A stretch of 64,000 nucleotides of DNA from Heterohyrax brucei (lineage: Eukaryota; Chordata; Mammalia; Hyracoidea; Procaviidae). The stretch spans positions 48,828,851 through 48,892,850 of the forward strand of contig CM053162.1 in the NCBI GenBank assembly GCA_028571685.1, read 5' to 3'. The translations under genes were made by a program, and so were the position numbers. Every line of letters begins with the position of its first letter. Within the stretch, counting starts at the first letter, position 1. The notes under the pieces were generated by a model that searched no databases, was not told the origin of the DNA, and worked only from the letters and a program-made list of their open reading frames with translations. Shown in pieces: positions 11,358 through 22,884 of the stretch.

Positions 11358-11714
11358 GAACTGAGTATCAGGAAAGTTAGGACTAGAGGGCAGAGTTTTC
11401 TTTCTGATCACATCTTTGTGCCGACTTTCTGCACTTAACATGAGGGGTAACAAATTTCTAGGCTTGGCTCTGTTATACCTCAGTTTGCACCCCTGTAATG
11501 TCTTCAGTGACCCAGAAGAACTGGGGACAGATGCACTCTTTCCTGTCCTGCTTGGAGGCTGGCCTTTTCTAGACTCTAATAAGGGCCAGACTCTAAGGCT
11601 GTAACCATTTGACGCATCCTCATACCATATTTCACAGTTTTGCATTAGAGGAGCCTTCAATAGCAACCTTCTTCCCCCTTTAGTTCCTTAAGAATTCCCG
11701 CAGCAGACTGAGAC
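11358..11714. other. No gene or repeat recognised
   Basis: Slightly GC-richer stretch with a 62-residue forward frame lacking any domain. Nothing else seen. Confidence 0.45.
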
Positions 11715-11867
11715 TGGAAACCCTGGTGGCATAGTGATTAAGTGCTACAGCAGCAGTTCTGATACAGTAATTGCTCCCTGGAAATGCTATGGGACATTTC
11801 TACCCTGTTCTTTAGGGTCACTATGAGTTGGAATCGACTTGATGGCAGTGGTATTTTTTTTTCTTTT
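11715..11867 (+). mobile_element. AfroSINE
   Basis: Head aaccctggtggcatagtg; lacks part of the box-B region; ends gacttgatggcagtgg plus T-rich tail. Confidence 0.9.
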
Positions 11868-11934
11868 GGTAGCAGAGACTGCTTCTTGTCTATCGCAATA
11901 TTCATTTCCCATTCTTTCATAATACAAGAACTGA

Positions 11935-12475
11935 ATTGTTCATCAGGACCCCTGCCATGTAGAATTACAGATATTTCCCGCCTCTCTTGCAGCTATGTGA
12001 CTGAATTCTGCCCAAGGAGATAGAAGCTGGCCTGCTATTTGGAGTTCTGGGAAAACTACTTGAAAAGAGTTGATTCACCTAGGAAAAAATTCTTTGCTTC
12101 TTCTGTTATTCCTTCTTTGTTTGAGCAGCAACTAGGATGTAAAACAAAAGTTATAGTAACTACCTTCAACCATGAAGCAACCTTGAAGCTAGAAGCTACT
12201 GGATAGAATGATAGAGCAGAAAGAAGTGAGCCTGGGTCACTGATGATACTTTGGAATCATTGTAGCAGCATTTGGCTGTCTGTATTATTTTTGTGTGAGA
12301 AAGAAACTTACTCCTTCCCTCCCTCTCTCTCTATCCATTCCTGCTGCCTTTCCTTCATTCCTTTTCCTCTTCCCTCCTTTCCTGTTTCTATGTTTCTTCT
12401 TTTTTGTTTAAGTTACTGTTTCTTTTCTTTCTTTCTTTTTTTTTTTCCTGTTATATGCAACCAAAATGCCTTTTT
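11935..12475 (+). mobile_element. MaLR-like LTR with expanded pyrimidine tract
   Basis: Follows the order of an old MLT1-type LTR: aagcaaccttgaagctagaag, gagcagaaagaagtgagcctggg, tcactgatgatactttgga, gtgtgagaaagaaacttact, then gtttaagttactgtt and ctgttatatgcaacc. The tract at 12310-12405 sits where the family has only a short spacer, so it is a local microsatellite expansion. Confidence 0.55.
12310..12450 (+). repeat. Pyrimidine-rich tract
   Basis: CCTT/CTTT-rich run, nearly all C and T on the + strand, ending in a T-run near 12437. Confidence 0.85.
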
Positions 12476-12540
12476 AATTACAGTTTCCAAAAATGTGTCT
12501 AGCTTCCTATGGGCACATTTTGGTGTCATGGGAAAATTTA

Positions 12541-12695
12541 CAGGAAACTCTGGTGGCATAGTGTTTAAGTACTACGTCTGGTAACCAAAAGGTCAGCCAT
12601 TCAAATCCAGCAAGTGCTCCTTGGAAACTCTGTGGGGCAGTTCTACTCTGCCCTATAGGGTAGCTATGAGCCAGATTCCACTTGATGTTAATGGG
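12541..12695 (+). mobile_element. AfroSINE
   Basis: Head aactctggtggcatagtg; body complete to gccagattccacttgatg; short tail. Confidence 0.9.
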
Positions 12696-13760
12696 AGCCT
12701 ACTGGCTCAGCATTTAGTTGAACATGCTTAACTTACAAAATATTAAGGTACACTGGAAGTATACACAGTTAACTATTTGAGACCTTTATACTTTTTAGCA
12801 TCTTTTTCAACCACAGCATTTGTGGTGGTTAAAATATATTAGCAGCATATTTGCAGTGTTTTCTTTCCTCTTATTGTTTGATTCAAACAAGGATGCATTT
12901 GGAAGAAAATTAGGGTCTTGCACCTCTAAGACCATTTCTACCAAATCCATCTGAGATGGCCAAATGTTAGAGATCATCTACAAAGAGATATGAAAAAAGG
13001 TGTGATGATTTTATGATAAAAATTATTGGATAAACAAGATTTAAAATTTACTTCAAGGTGGATTCCACCCCTCCTCTGCCATTATTTTAGCTCAACCACA
13101 AAAATTGACACAAGATTGTTCTGTCCCCCTGATACATGGAACTTTGGGTACAAGTTGAAGATGCATTAGGAAGAGATCATAGTCTTGGACTTGAGTAACT
13201 GGACCTGTGACAATGAGTTTCCCACTTGAGTGTAATTCATTTAAAGGTAGCCAGGTAATACAGTCTCCTGGTTAGTAGAGTTACACTTATTTTTACCTTG
13301 GCAGAAGATACTGTTCCAGTGAAGATATTTTATGTATCTGTTTGTTGACTGGAAGAGTTAAAATAAACAGAGCAACAACAACAAAAAGAATGAAATGGCA
13401 GACTTCATCCCTGAAACATTACAAAGATATGGAGAGACACAACATATGGAGAAACTTTAGAGACCCTGGCAAAAGGAAATGGAAATATGAGCAATCATCT
13501 GGATAATTCAGCCAAAAATGGTGGAAAAATGTTTATTCTCTTAGTAAATTTTGTTGCCCAGTCCAAACATAGATTAGATTGATCTGGATTTTCTAGACAA
13601 AAACTTTAAAACTTCATTTAACTTTGTCAAAACATAGTCTGTATGTATCAGTTAATTCTTATAGGCAACATTCCGTTAAAAATACACCATTTGCAAGGCT
13701 TTATATTGTCTTTGAAGGTACACGTGTCATCCTGTGAAGTGAATAAGGTTTGTTATTGAA
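12696..13760. other. No gene or repeat recognised
   Basis: AT-rich, no frame above chance, no known repeat. Confidence 0.45.
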
Positions 13761-13764
13761 CCCA

Positions 13765-13915
13765 TAGAATCATATAATTTCCGTATTTGCAAGGAAATCA
13801 TTTAGAATTTATTTCAACCCTTTCCTCCCTCCTCCACAGTACTTTTTTTAAAAAAATTAATTATTAGTATTATTTTTTTACAGACAAGGTAATTAAGACC
13901 TAGAGACTTTTTTTC
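13765..13915. repeat. Possible old MIR-like repeat
   Basis: Wording such as agaatcatataatttccgt and tacagacaaggtaattaagacc resembles an old SINE with a gaccttagagatcatc-like core. Weak. Confidence 0.3.
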
Positions 13916-16181
13916 AGTCTCATACCCTATAAATAAATTCCATTTAAAAAGAATAACATTTCGTTCTTTAAAAAAAAAAATTTTCTAAAATGGTCTAATG
14001 GGGAAAAAAGAAGCTTTAACTCATCAGTTTGAATTTGGTTCCAATTAGGTTTGGTATCACAATATTCTTCCATATACAAAATAAAATGATTTGCCAAGTA
14101 GAAAAGATCATAATGTCAAAACCTTGTCAAGAGTAAATTCACTTAATCTTGTTGAAAGTTATTGATATTATGTACCTATAAGAGGCATGGGCTAAGTGAA
14201 AAAGGTTTCTTCCATTTTAAGTGATAGCAAACCAAGCTGTGCAGAAAACCTGAACTAGCAAACTGCATATTGATTCCAAAGCAAATCAAGTTAAGTATCT
14301 TCTATGGACATATAGTCAGATAATACAACTCAAGAAAATAATGTATGCTCTTCTCTGTTTTCAACAGAAGTAGAGAATCTCCTTTAACTTCACATGTGAT
14401 ATGGAAATAAGGTTTTGGAAGTAACCACTGCAACATGGTTTTGTGAGTGTTTATTAAGAAACTCAAAATCTTTCACAGTAATAAATTGGCTGACATATCA
14501 ATAGACTTAAATCTTTTATTGGTTACTGATTAAGTTAAATGATCTGCCTGACAGATATTCATAATAAATAAGCCAACCAGAAAGCATTTCACAGTCAAAC
14601 CAACTTTGTTTAAAAGAGTATCACTAAAACATGATTTACACGCTAATGAATTTTGCAGTCAGCATGTGGTAGTGTACAAGTTTCAACATGAATCGAAAAC
14701 AGAAAAATCTGAAGACACTGAAGTGATTAAAAATGCAACTACTTTTAATTAAAAAGAAATATATCACATTCCTATTTAGCACCAGCATTACTGCATATGA
14801 AAAGGATAACTCAGAGCTGCTTTTTGAATACATACTAACCGAACACAGCGACTGTTGCTTTGACAGTTAGTGATCCATTTGTAAGATTGTACCTGGTTAT
14901 ACTGATTCAAATTAAGAAAAAAAAATCAAAACAACACATTATCTTTTATATAAACAGTAAACGATGTACACAGACAAGGTGATTGATGACTATGTGTCAG
15001 TAAAAAAAGTTGCTTGTAGACTTTTTTTTTCCAGTTGGACCAAATCTCCTTGGAAAGCCTCCATCAATCACTGGCTTCTCTGTCTCTGTGTGAATTAATT
15101 AAATTGTTGACAGTTAAACTGAAAAAAAAAAAAGAGCTTTGATATAAAAAATGGCTCCCAGATCTTTTTCTATAAAACTTAAAAAAAAAAAGTCTTGAAG
15201 AACTTAAGTTTAAAACATCTGTCTGGACAGATGTCAAAAGCAGACTGTTGTATCATTATGCTGAGTAAGTATCTGACACTGTTATTACTCTTCAGTCAGA
15301 TATTCACAGGGAGATTTTATGATCTCTTTGAAAGAAGACTTCCATGAGAGAGTAGCCTCAGCTTGCATGATGTAAGAACACTTTGAATGGATTTCAGAAT
15401 AAACTATGAAAACTAACTTCCTGCACTGGTTTTAATTTTCAATCACCCTGGGACTTTCATATCAAGATTTTACAGATCATTCAACAGTGTATAATGGATC
15501 ATGAACTATATTATTAATTTTGACTATTTCCCTGGAAAGGAAATTTTAGGGAAAACTTTATATATAAATAGCAAAGAAAATTACATTTAAATAAAAAGGC
15601 ACTGATGAATTCTAATTGTTGTGGAGTACATAGTATAGTACAATAAGCAATGTTTTTCAAGAAATGAAAGATGAGAACTGTTGGGATGTTATAAATGAAA
15701 CAGTAATTCAGCAAGTAGAACTTCACTGAAAGGAATATTTACCCCCATTAATGAGACACTGAGATGTCATTTTGCTCTGTGCTCTCCTTTGCCCCAAATC
15801 ACCTATATTACATACAGTTTGCTGATGGATATTTTTCATGTTACTATTATAACTGCATGCAAAAAAAAGGGTTTAAATTGTTTTAACATGATTAAAGAAG
15901 TAAAATCTTTCTTCACTCCATAGAATTCACTAGTCTTCTTTTTCCTAAATACCTCACACAAACAACCCTAATTTCCTTGTATTGTCAGGAAGCATTCTTG
16001 AACAAAAACTCTGGAATTCTATATCAAAAAGACTAATGATAAAAAGAGCATCTCACTGTTTAATGAGCTGTGAATAGAAGTGTGAAGATGAAAAGACAGA
16101 TTCTAGGTCAAAGACTGGTGGGATGATATCTTTAGCACATGGAAAAAGAAAACTTCAAACACCATGTTTGAAATAAAGAGA
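13916..16181. other. Repeat-poor AT-rich stretch
   Basis: About 2.3 kb with no AfroSINE, L1, RTE, MIR or LTR signature that I can see, which is unusual in this window. Several short A-runs. No open frame longer than about 70 codons. Candidate for conserved non-coding DNA or an untranslated region, but no exon boundary can be shown. Confidence 0.45.
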
Positions 16182-16540
16182 ATCCATCCTTCCTTTCATC
16201 CTTCCATCCTTCCTTCCTTCCTTTCTCTCCCCTTTCCTTCCTTCCCTTCCTGCTGCCTTCCTTCCTTCTTTCCTTTATTCTCTTCTTCTCCCTTCCCTCC
16301 TTCCTTCTCCTTTCCCTCCTTCCTTCTCTACTTCCCTACCTCCCTACTTCCTTCCTTCCTTCCTTCCTTCCTTCTTCCCTCCTTCCCTCGCTCCCTCTAT
16401 CCCTTCTTTCCCCCCTCCCTCTTCCCCTCCACTCCTTTCCTTCTCTCCTTCCTCCCTCCTCCTTGCACTCCTTCATTCCTGCCCTCCTGCCTCCCAGCCT
16501 CTCTTCCTTCCCTCTCCCCCCTTGTCTTCCTTTCTGTTTT
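16182..16540 (+). repeat. CCTT-type pyrimidine microsatellite
   Basis: About 350 bp almost purely C and T on the + strand, dominated by ccttccttcc-type units. The 135-residue Ser/Pro/Leu/Phe-rich frame at 16164-16571 is a translation of this tract, not a gene. Confidence 0.95.
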
Positions 16541-18015
16541 TCATTTGAGGAGCCACCCTTCTTTGCCTTAAGAATTCTGAGATGTTAATTTGCTCACCAA
16601 ACCATCAGATGGGACACTGATAAATTTAAATGTTTAGCCGTGGAAAATTCCCTTTAGAGCAAGTGCTTAGACATACTCTGGTCTCCAGCTTGTACTGCAT
16701 GCATTACCTGCTATCAGTATCATCATAATAATTAAGTTAAACCAAATGAAACTGGTGATGACTTGCCTAGCATCCAAGGGATGATGACATCTCTGTAGTC
16801 AGCTTCTCCTTCTAAATACTTGACACTGGTTCAAAAAAGTCCAATAAGATTTGTTTTCTGTAGACCACCTTGTAAACTGTAAAGTACCAATATAAGAAAA
16901 TACAAAGATAGTGGCAATGATAATGATGCTTTGTGGTGTTCATTTTTAAATGGGAAATCTGGTAGCGGCCTTACAGCTTCTTATTGTAAACAGTCTTGAG
17001 TAGCATCGTTTGTGTTGATACAAATAAACCACACCTACCTGGTCTCTGGGATGTTAAGGCTTTCCCATGTGCTTCCTCTTCCACAGCTACCTAGAATTGT
17101 TTACCTAGCATACACACAATTTTTTTTTAAGCTTTCTGAGTTTTCTAACCCACAGAGCCCAGATGAACTAGAAAATTGCCCCAATTTCCCTTTTTTCTTG
17201 TCTGATATGTAGTACTTCTGGGGGGTGGGGTGGGTGATAAGCTAATCTGATGCAAAAAACTGCTTAACATTAGTTAGAATAAACCCACGTTCTGGTCTCA
17301 TACACATGAAATAATTCTCACGGATCACGTTGGGACTGGGCTGTGAAAGAAGGAAGGAGGAGAACTTTGCAGATGGACTTTCTTCCCCAGGCTCATTTTT
17401 TACCAGGTAAAACAGAGTTGGAAGGGTCCAAATTCTCAGCAGATTTGCACAGCACAGTAATAGCCTTTATGCTTGGAAATTTATGGGCCATGGACAGTTT
17501 ATAAGAAACGATGTAGTTCATCAGAGAGCCAGACTGATGGAACACATGGGAGCATTCTGCACAGGATGTTGGGTTTTGGAATAATACTTACTTTGATAGA
17601 GTTGTTTTGTTAGCTAAGTAAAACAGTAGGGAAGCCAATGACCACTTATGCTTCAAACATAAATATATATTTATAAGTCACCCAGCTGCCTAATTGAGAG
17701 CCAGAGTGTTTTCACTAAGTATATCTTCGCTAGAAAGCAGTAAAAACAACAATATCATCAACGAAACCCCAGTCCCAGCATAGATTCATTTAATCAGTCT
17801 TTGATAGCGTGGAGATAATTAAATGTTATCTAAATGCATCTCTGTGAAAGTTGAAAGGGTGAGAGGATGGATAGGAAGGTTTTTTTTGTGTGTGTGTGTG
17901 TGTGGTTCTTTTGTATTTAATGTGAAAGCTATGAAATTAAGCTTTATGCTACAGTCAGGGTAGTAGAGGGCTGTTAACAAATACTTGAAATTGTGTTTCT
18001 ATGGGCCTGTGATGG
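16541..18015. other. No gene recognised; short TG run
   Basis: Unique-looking sequence. A T/TG run at 17881-17905 is the only simple repeat. No interspersed repeat recognised. Confidence 0.45.
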
Positions 18016-19360
18016 GGAGAGTTGGGGAGCTCAGAGGAGCAAGGGTTGGGCATACAATTGTCTGGTGCTTTCAGGTTTCACAGAAGAAGGTTAAGTAGGA
18101 GGTGGCTTGTTAAATTTGAGCAGAGAACTGGAAAATAAGATTTCACACTCCTGAGATGGGGTAGGCTGGTGAGTTTGGAGTTTGTCTGGGAGATACGAAA
18201 AAGGTCGAGTGTGCTATAGTTTCTCTCAAATTGTATTTCAGTGCTTATCAACGAAAAAAAGTAGGTGCTATGAAGAAAGCAGAGGATCTGTCGACACATG
18301 CGGTCAAGTCAAGCATCCTGGGTAGACAATACATTCTTAAACTCCAGTAATTATTTGTGATGTGGAAATAAAATGCACACCCTGTTCTGCTTGGCTGGGC
18401 CTCCTAGAATTCAGCACTTACTAATGATGCTTTGCTACTGTGTCCTCCATTCACACTCTCCGTTTCTGTTTGCAAGCTCTTACCCACTCTTTAGGGCCAA
18501 AGCTTTAATTCTTTCTTTGTTTTGCTTTGCTGCTCAGAGCACAACTGGCATCCACAACCTGGTTCTAGTCTGAGCTGTTTCTTTGTATGACTTTGAGGCA
18601 GGACACTTGCCTTCTTCCCTGCATCTTATCTTCCTACCTAGAAGGATCAAGTTGTTGAGTCCCCAGGGCTCCCCTGATTCCGACTTTACAACGTCTCTGT
18701 CCTGGTGTAGTATCTTGTTATTTCAAGTCTGTTCCTCCTTTTCTGGGCCAGATGTGGCCCTTATAATATATCACTCTTCACAAAAGTTTTTCACTAATGC
18801 CACCTAAGTTGTTCTTTAATTCTGTTTTTCGTATTGTTTTGTGTTCAACACCTCTGACACTGTATTCTCTTTGCTCTTTGGTTTTCTAGTTTGAGTCTAA
18901 TTTTTTCCCTTGTATTCGTTTATGATGCTTAATATTATGTATAATGTTTTGCCTTTTCAAGTGTTCATTTTTTTCCTTTTCCTTGATGTTTGATGTTTTC
19001 TTGCCTAACATAGTACTAAACACATTCTAGATACTTTATGTTTCTTGACCTACCTTCTTCTTTTTGGCTTTGGACTCTGACTCATCTCCCGTGGCTTTGG
19101 AATTGAAATTAATGTTATTTTACCCCTATTGTCACATGAGCACCAGGTCAGGCAGCAGGCACTTATTCCATCTCTAGTCTTAAATCCTCTGTTTTTAAGG
19201 GACAGACTTAAAGAATGGCCCAGTCTTATCTCCCATGCTCCTATCCAAAAGGAACAGGAAACATCAAAAACATTAAGTATATTGGCTAGCAGTCAAATTC
19301 CTGGTAGTTTGGTTGTGCTTGGAAAATTAAATGTTTTAGTGTCAGAAACTCCTAAATACT
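18016..19360. other. No gene recognised
   Basis: 18020-18180 has faint L2-like antisense wording; the rest is T-rich and unassigned. Frames of 65-86 residues have no domain. Confidence 0.4.
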
Positions 19361-19532
19361 TTTTTTGTTTGTTTCAACTAGTAGAGTAGAGCTGCTGCGT
19401 AGGGTTTCCCAGGCTGTAAATCTTTATGGAAGCAGACTGCCACATTTTTCTCCCATGGAGCAGCTGGTGGGTTTGAACCTTTCAGTTAGCAGCCAAGTGC
19501 TTAACCAATGTGATACCAAGCCTCCTTTGCAG
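19361..19532 (-). mobile_element. AfroSINE, longer subtype
   Basis: Antisense; contains the extra ggctgtaaatctttatggaag block typical of the longer subtype, then agcagctggtgggtttgaac and the head complement. Confidence 0.75.
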
Positions 19533-20448
19533 CACTATAAAAATGAGAGGTTTCTCTACTAAGAGTTATAAATGTTCTGAAATAACAACTCACTGGAGAG
19601 ATACAGATAAGAATCCTTAAAAGTATAGCCTCAAATTAGATCCACATTCCCCAGTGCTACAGAACATTAAAAGAATTTAATAGCTTGGAGAAAATGTTAT
19701 TCAGTGTCCATTATCTTGCTACTAATCTATGTATTTCTATGACAGTGTGATACATTTTGCACTATCTTAAGCACATTTTAGTATACACTGACAATGGGCT
19801 ATACATTTTTTTTAAACCAAGAAGGCAATTGATTGGTCTTCTTTAAATTAACTTTTTACTAAATCAAACTCATACCACAGCAGAACAGAAAAAAACTTTT
19901 ATTTTTTCATTTTTTTTTTTTTAACCTACCAGTATTATTCAACTGCAATTCTGAGAATAATAGACATACTTCATATGTCTCACAGTGCCACCATACTGTG
20001 GTTCTCAATTCTGCCACTCTGAGCTTCCTTGAAGGTGGCATTAAGTTTTTGCTTTGAATAGCAAAAGAGTTGGTTGTTATTAGAAGCAACTTCCAGGTGC
20101 CCCTTCCTTTAAGAGGCCTGATGATCAGCAACTCAAACTTTCTCATGAGGTAAAGTTTGCAAATTAATTGGTTGAAGGTTCATGTTGATGTTTCCATAGT
20201 AATGCATTTTCCTATACCATTAACAGTGGTAACTACTTAACTTGCATAAAACCTTAAAAACACTTCTTCTTGTTGGAAACAGCATGCCACATCTCAGCAG
20301 CTGCAGCAGCAGAACAATTTTCATACTCATCATGCTAGGCTAAAGCCTGCTCGAAAAAAGTTGGCCAACTATAATCTCCCAAACTATAGATGTTATAAAA
20401 GCTGTGGGTGATGGAGACTGATGGACAGAAGTCTTAAAAACCAATACA
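19533..20448. other. No gene or repeat recognised
   Basis: AT-rich, with a T-run near 19908. Nothing assigned. Confidence 0.45.
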
Positions 20449-20787
20449 GGGAGGCAGAGTCAAGATGGCAGACTAAACGTATGTCTCCCTAAATCCCTCT
20501 GGAAACCAAGACCTGAAATGATAATTAAATGGAGCCTTCTGGACACCTAGTAAGCCCTGGGATGCAGCGCAGGGCTGTTAATTTGGACTTCATACTACTG
20601 AATGCAAAACCCCCTCTCTTTCACTGACCACACTCTCAGCGAGCAGAGGCTTGCACAGACCGAAGGTAACTTACCATTGTGAAATTTTTTTTTTCCTCTG
20701 TCTTGGCCAGTGGGCAGAGCTGGGACTTGACTAGCTGCTGGTCTCAGACACACTGCTGGTGGGACCGGCAAGCGTAATTACCAGGTT

Positions 20788-21282
20788 CTGAGAGCCTGGC
20801 TTTGGACTCTATACACCTTTGCTTCCCTGGCCTATCTTTCTGCCTGTGCCATGCAGTAGCTGTACAGATGTACTTGTGTGAGATGCCATCTTGATCCACT
20901 GGGAAACGGAGAAGCCCAGGCAGTGGCCCTGGCCAGACTTGGTTCCTAGGCTGGGAGGTGGTGCCTGCTATGGGGGAGAGTGCTTTTTGAGCAGGGAGGC
21001 GGTGTTTTGCACAGTGTCACCTGGTTATGGGGCCCAGCGGTGAAGGCTGTGGACTCTGGCTATTTCAGCACTCTTGGTCTCTCTTTCTGCCGGGAATCTG
21101 GGCCACACTGGCTGGCAAGCTTGTGTGGGATGCCATCTTGTTTTGCTAGGAGGCTGAGCCATCAATATGGAAGCCTCAGCTGGACCTAATTCCTGGGCTG
21201 GGAGGCAGTGCCTACCCAGAAGAGGCAGATTTTCCAGCAGAAAAGCAGAATTCTACACAGTATTGCCTACAGCTGGTGCTGG
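20788..21282 (+). repeat. Two ~247-bp tandem units in the L1 5' UTR
   Basis: gatgccatcttg occurs at 20882 and 21129; ggctgggagg at 20949 and 21196; the tgcacagtgt / tacacagtat pair is also about 247 bp apart. The constant spacing shows two diverged head-to-tail units. GC content is higher than the flanks. In rodents, tandem 5' UTR monomers act as the L1 promoter; the same role here is inference. Confidence 0.7.
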
Positions 21283-21689
21283 ACAGCAGAGGCCAGTAGG
21301 CCAGTAGCCTTTCTGTATTTTGAGCTAGTTTATAACATCTGGAGTTCAATACAGAGGTGCTTACTTTGCCAGCTGGGATGAGGGACCTATATACCTGAAA
21401 ACCTGACTGACTTTAGAAGTTGTCAAATACTTTTTACTTTCCATTTTAAGACAGCATAGAGAAACAACTGTGTTCCATCATCACAGCATCTCTCCCAGCC
21501 TTTATTGATCCACATGAGGCCCCCAAAGCATCAAACATTGGAGGAGACAGTAACCTGGAAACTACCCATGGCATTAGAAGGCCCTCGAAAGAAACCACCT
21601 CTGAACCTCCCAGACAAAGAAGTTTTTCTGAAACTATCAAAAGGTAAATACAAAAGGATTATATAGAGAGCCCTACTAGACCTTATACA

Positions 21690-22484
21690 AAAATGCAGCA
21701 GAGCAAAATGAAAAATTAAGCAATCTGTTCAATCTGATGGAACATCAGTACTCGGAAATCCAGCAGATCAAGAACAAAATCAAAGACACAGAAACTTCAA
21801 TTCAAAGCAAAGAAAACAGAAGGAACAATGGAAAAGAGAATTTATGATTTGGAAGACAGTGCTACTGACTCCAGCTATGAGGAGAAATTAGAAAAAAGAA
21901 AACAAGAAACAAGAAAAATGAGGACACATTAAGAAGCATGTGGGACTCTGTTAAGAAGAACAATCTATGATTAACTGGAGTCCCTGAACAGGTCAAGACA
22001 CCTGAGAATACAGAGAGTCTTGTTGCTGAGCTGCTGAAAGAAAACTTCCCAGAAATTATGAAAGAAGAGAATATAGATATCCAAGATACATATCAAACAC
22101 CACTCAATATAGGTCTCAATGAAAACACTCCAAGACATATAATAGTCAAGCTTAACCAAATGAAACATAAGCAGAAACTCTTAAAGGCCGCAAGACTCAA
22201 AGCAAAGCTGACATTGAGAGAGAAACCCTGTAGGCTTTGGTCAGATTTCTAAGCAGGAACAATGCTGGCCTGGAGACAGTGGCATGACACATTCAAAGCT
22301 CTGAAAGAGAAGAACTTCCAACCAAGAGTTATATATCCTGCAAAAGTGTCTTTCAAATATGAAAATGAAATCAAGACATTCGCAAATAAACAGAAACTCA
22401 GAGACTTTGTAAAAACCAAACCCAAACTACAAGAAATACTGAAAGAAGTTTTTGGCTTTGGCTTAGAAGAAGAAAACCACTAAC
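21690..22484 (+). pseudogene. L1 ORF1 (RNA-binding chaperone) remnant
   Basis: ORF1 encodes the L1 RNA-binding protein that coats the L1 RNA. The N-terminal part (21690-21960) is broken by stops but still Lys/Glu-rich, as expected of the coiled coil. The C-terminal half is well conserved: a PRHIIVKLNQ segment near 22133, then, after an in-frame stop near 22250, WHDTFKALKEKNFQPR and YPAKVSFKYENEIKTF (22265-22385), the typical C-terminal domain. It closes at 22481-22483 after an unusual Gly/Phe/Glu-rich end. Not functional. Confidence 0.85.
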
Positions 22485-22880
22485 TTTATATTCTAGAATG
22501 ACACATCATCCAGAATTCTATTCAGTTAGGGAAGGCTCCAAACTCAATCACAGCTTTTAAACTGAAAGAAACAATCCAGTAATTACCATAAAAACTATGG
22601 TGCCATCATATTAAAAAGAGGGATGTACTACAGTTGTTATAGTCCTTTCAGATGGAGAGGAAGTTGACAAGACTGGTAGTAATTAAAATTGGGTTTATAT
22701 CTACTTTATTAAGGGGGATTATAGGAGCAGCCATAAAGCACAACAAAGATGCAATATACCATATCAAGAAATGTAACACAGGAGTCTCAACAACCACAAA
22801 ACCAGCTCTGAAAAAGGTGAAAAATCAACTCACAAAAAAGAATGTCCCAGAACAGACTAATAAGAACAACAGAGAAAACA
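22485..22880 (+). other. Long L1 inter-ORF region
   Basis: About 400 bp separates the ORF1 stop from the ORF2 homology. An 88-codon Lys/Asn-rich frame (22652-22918) runs through it and overlaps the start of ORF2 in another frame. It has no domain I recognise. Human and mouse L1 have inter-ORF spacers of well under 100 bp. Confidence 0.6.
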
Positions 22881-22884
22881 TCAA

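Noticed and set aside
11160-11666. 168-codon antisense frame
   Set aside because: It crosses from an RTE-derived composite into unassigned sequence and matches no family.
16164-16571. 135-codon forward frame rich in Ser, Pro, Leu and Phe
   Set aside because: It is a translation of a CCTT microsatellite; no start context or domain.
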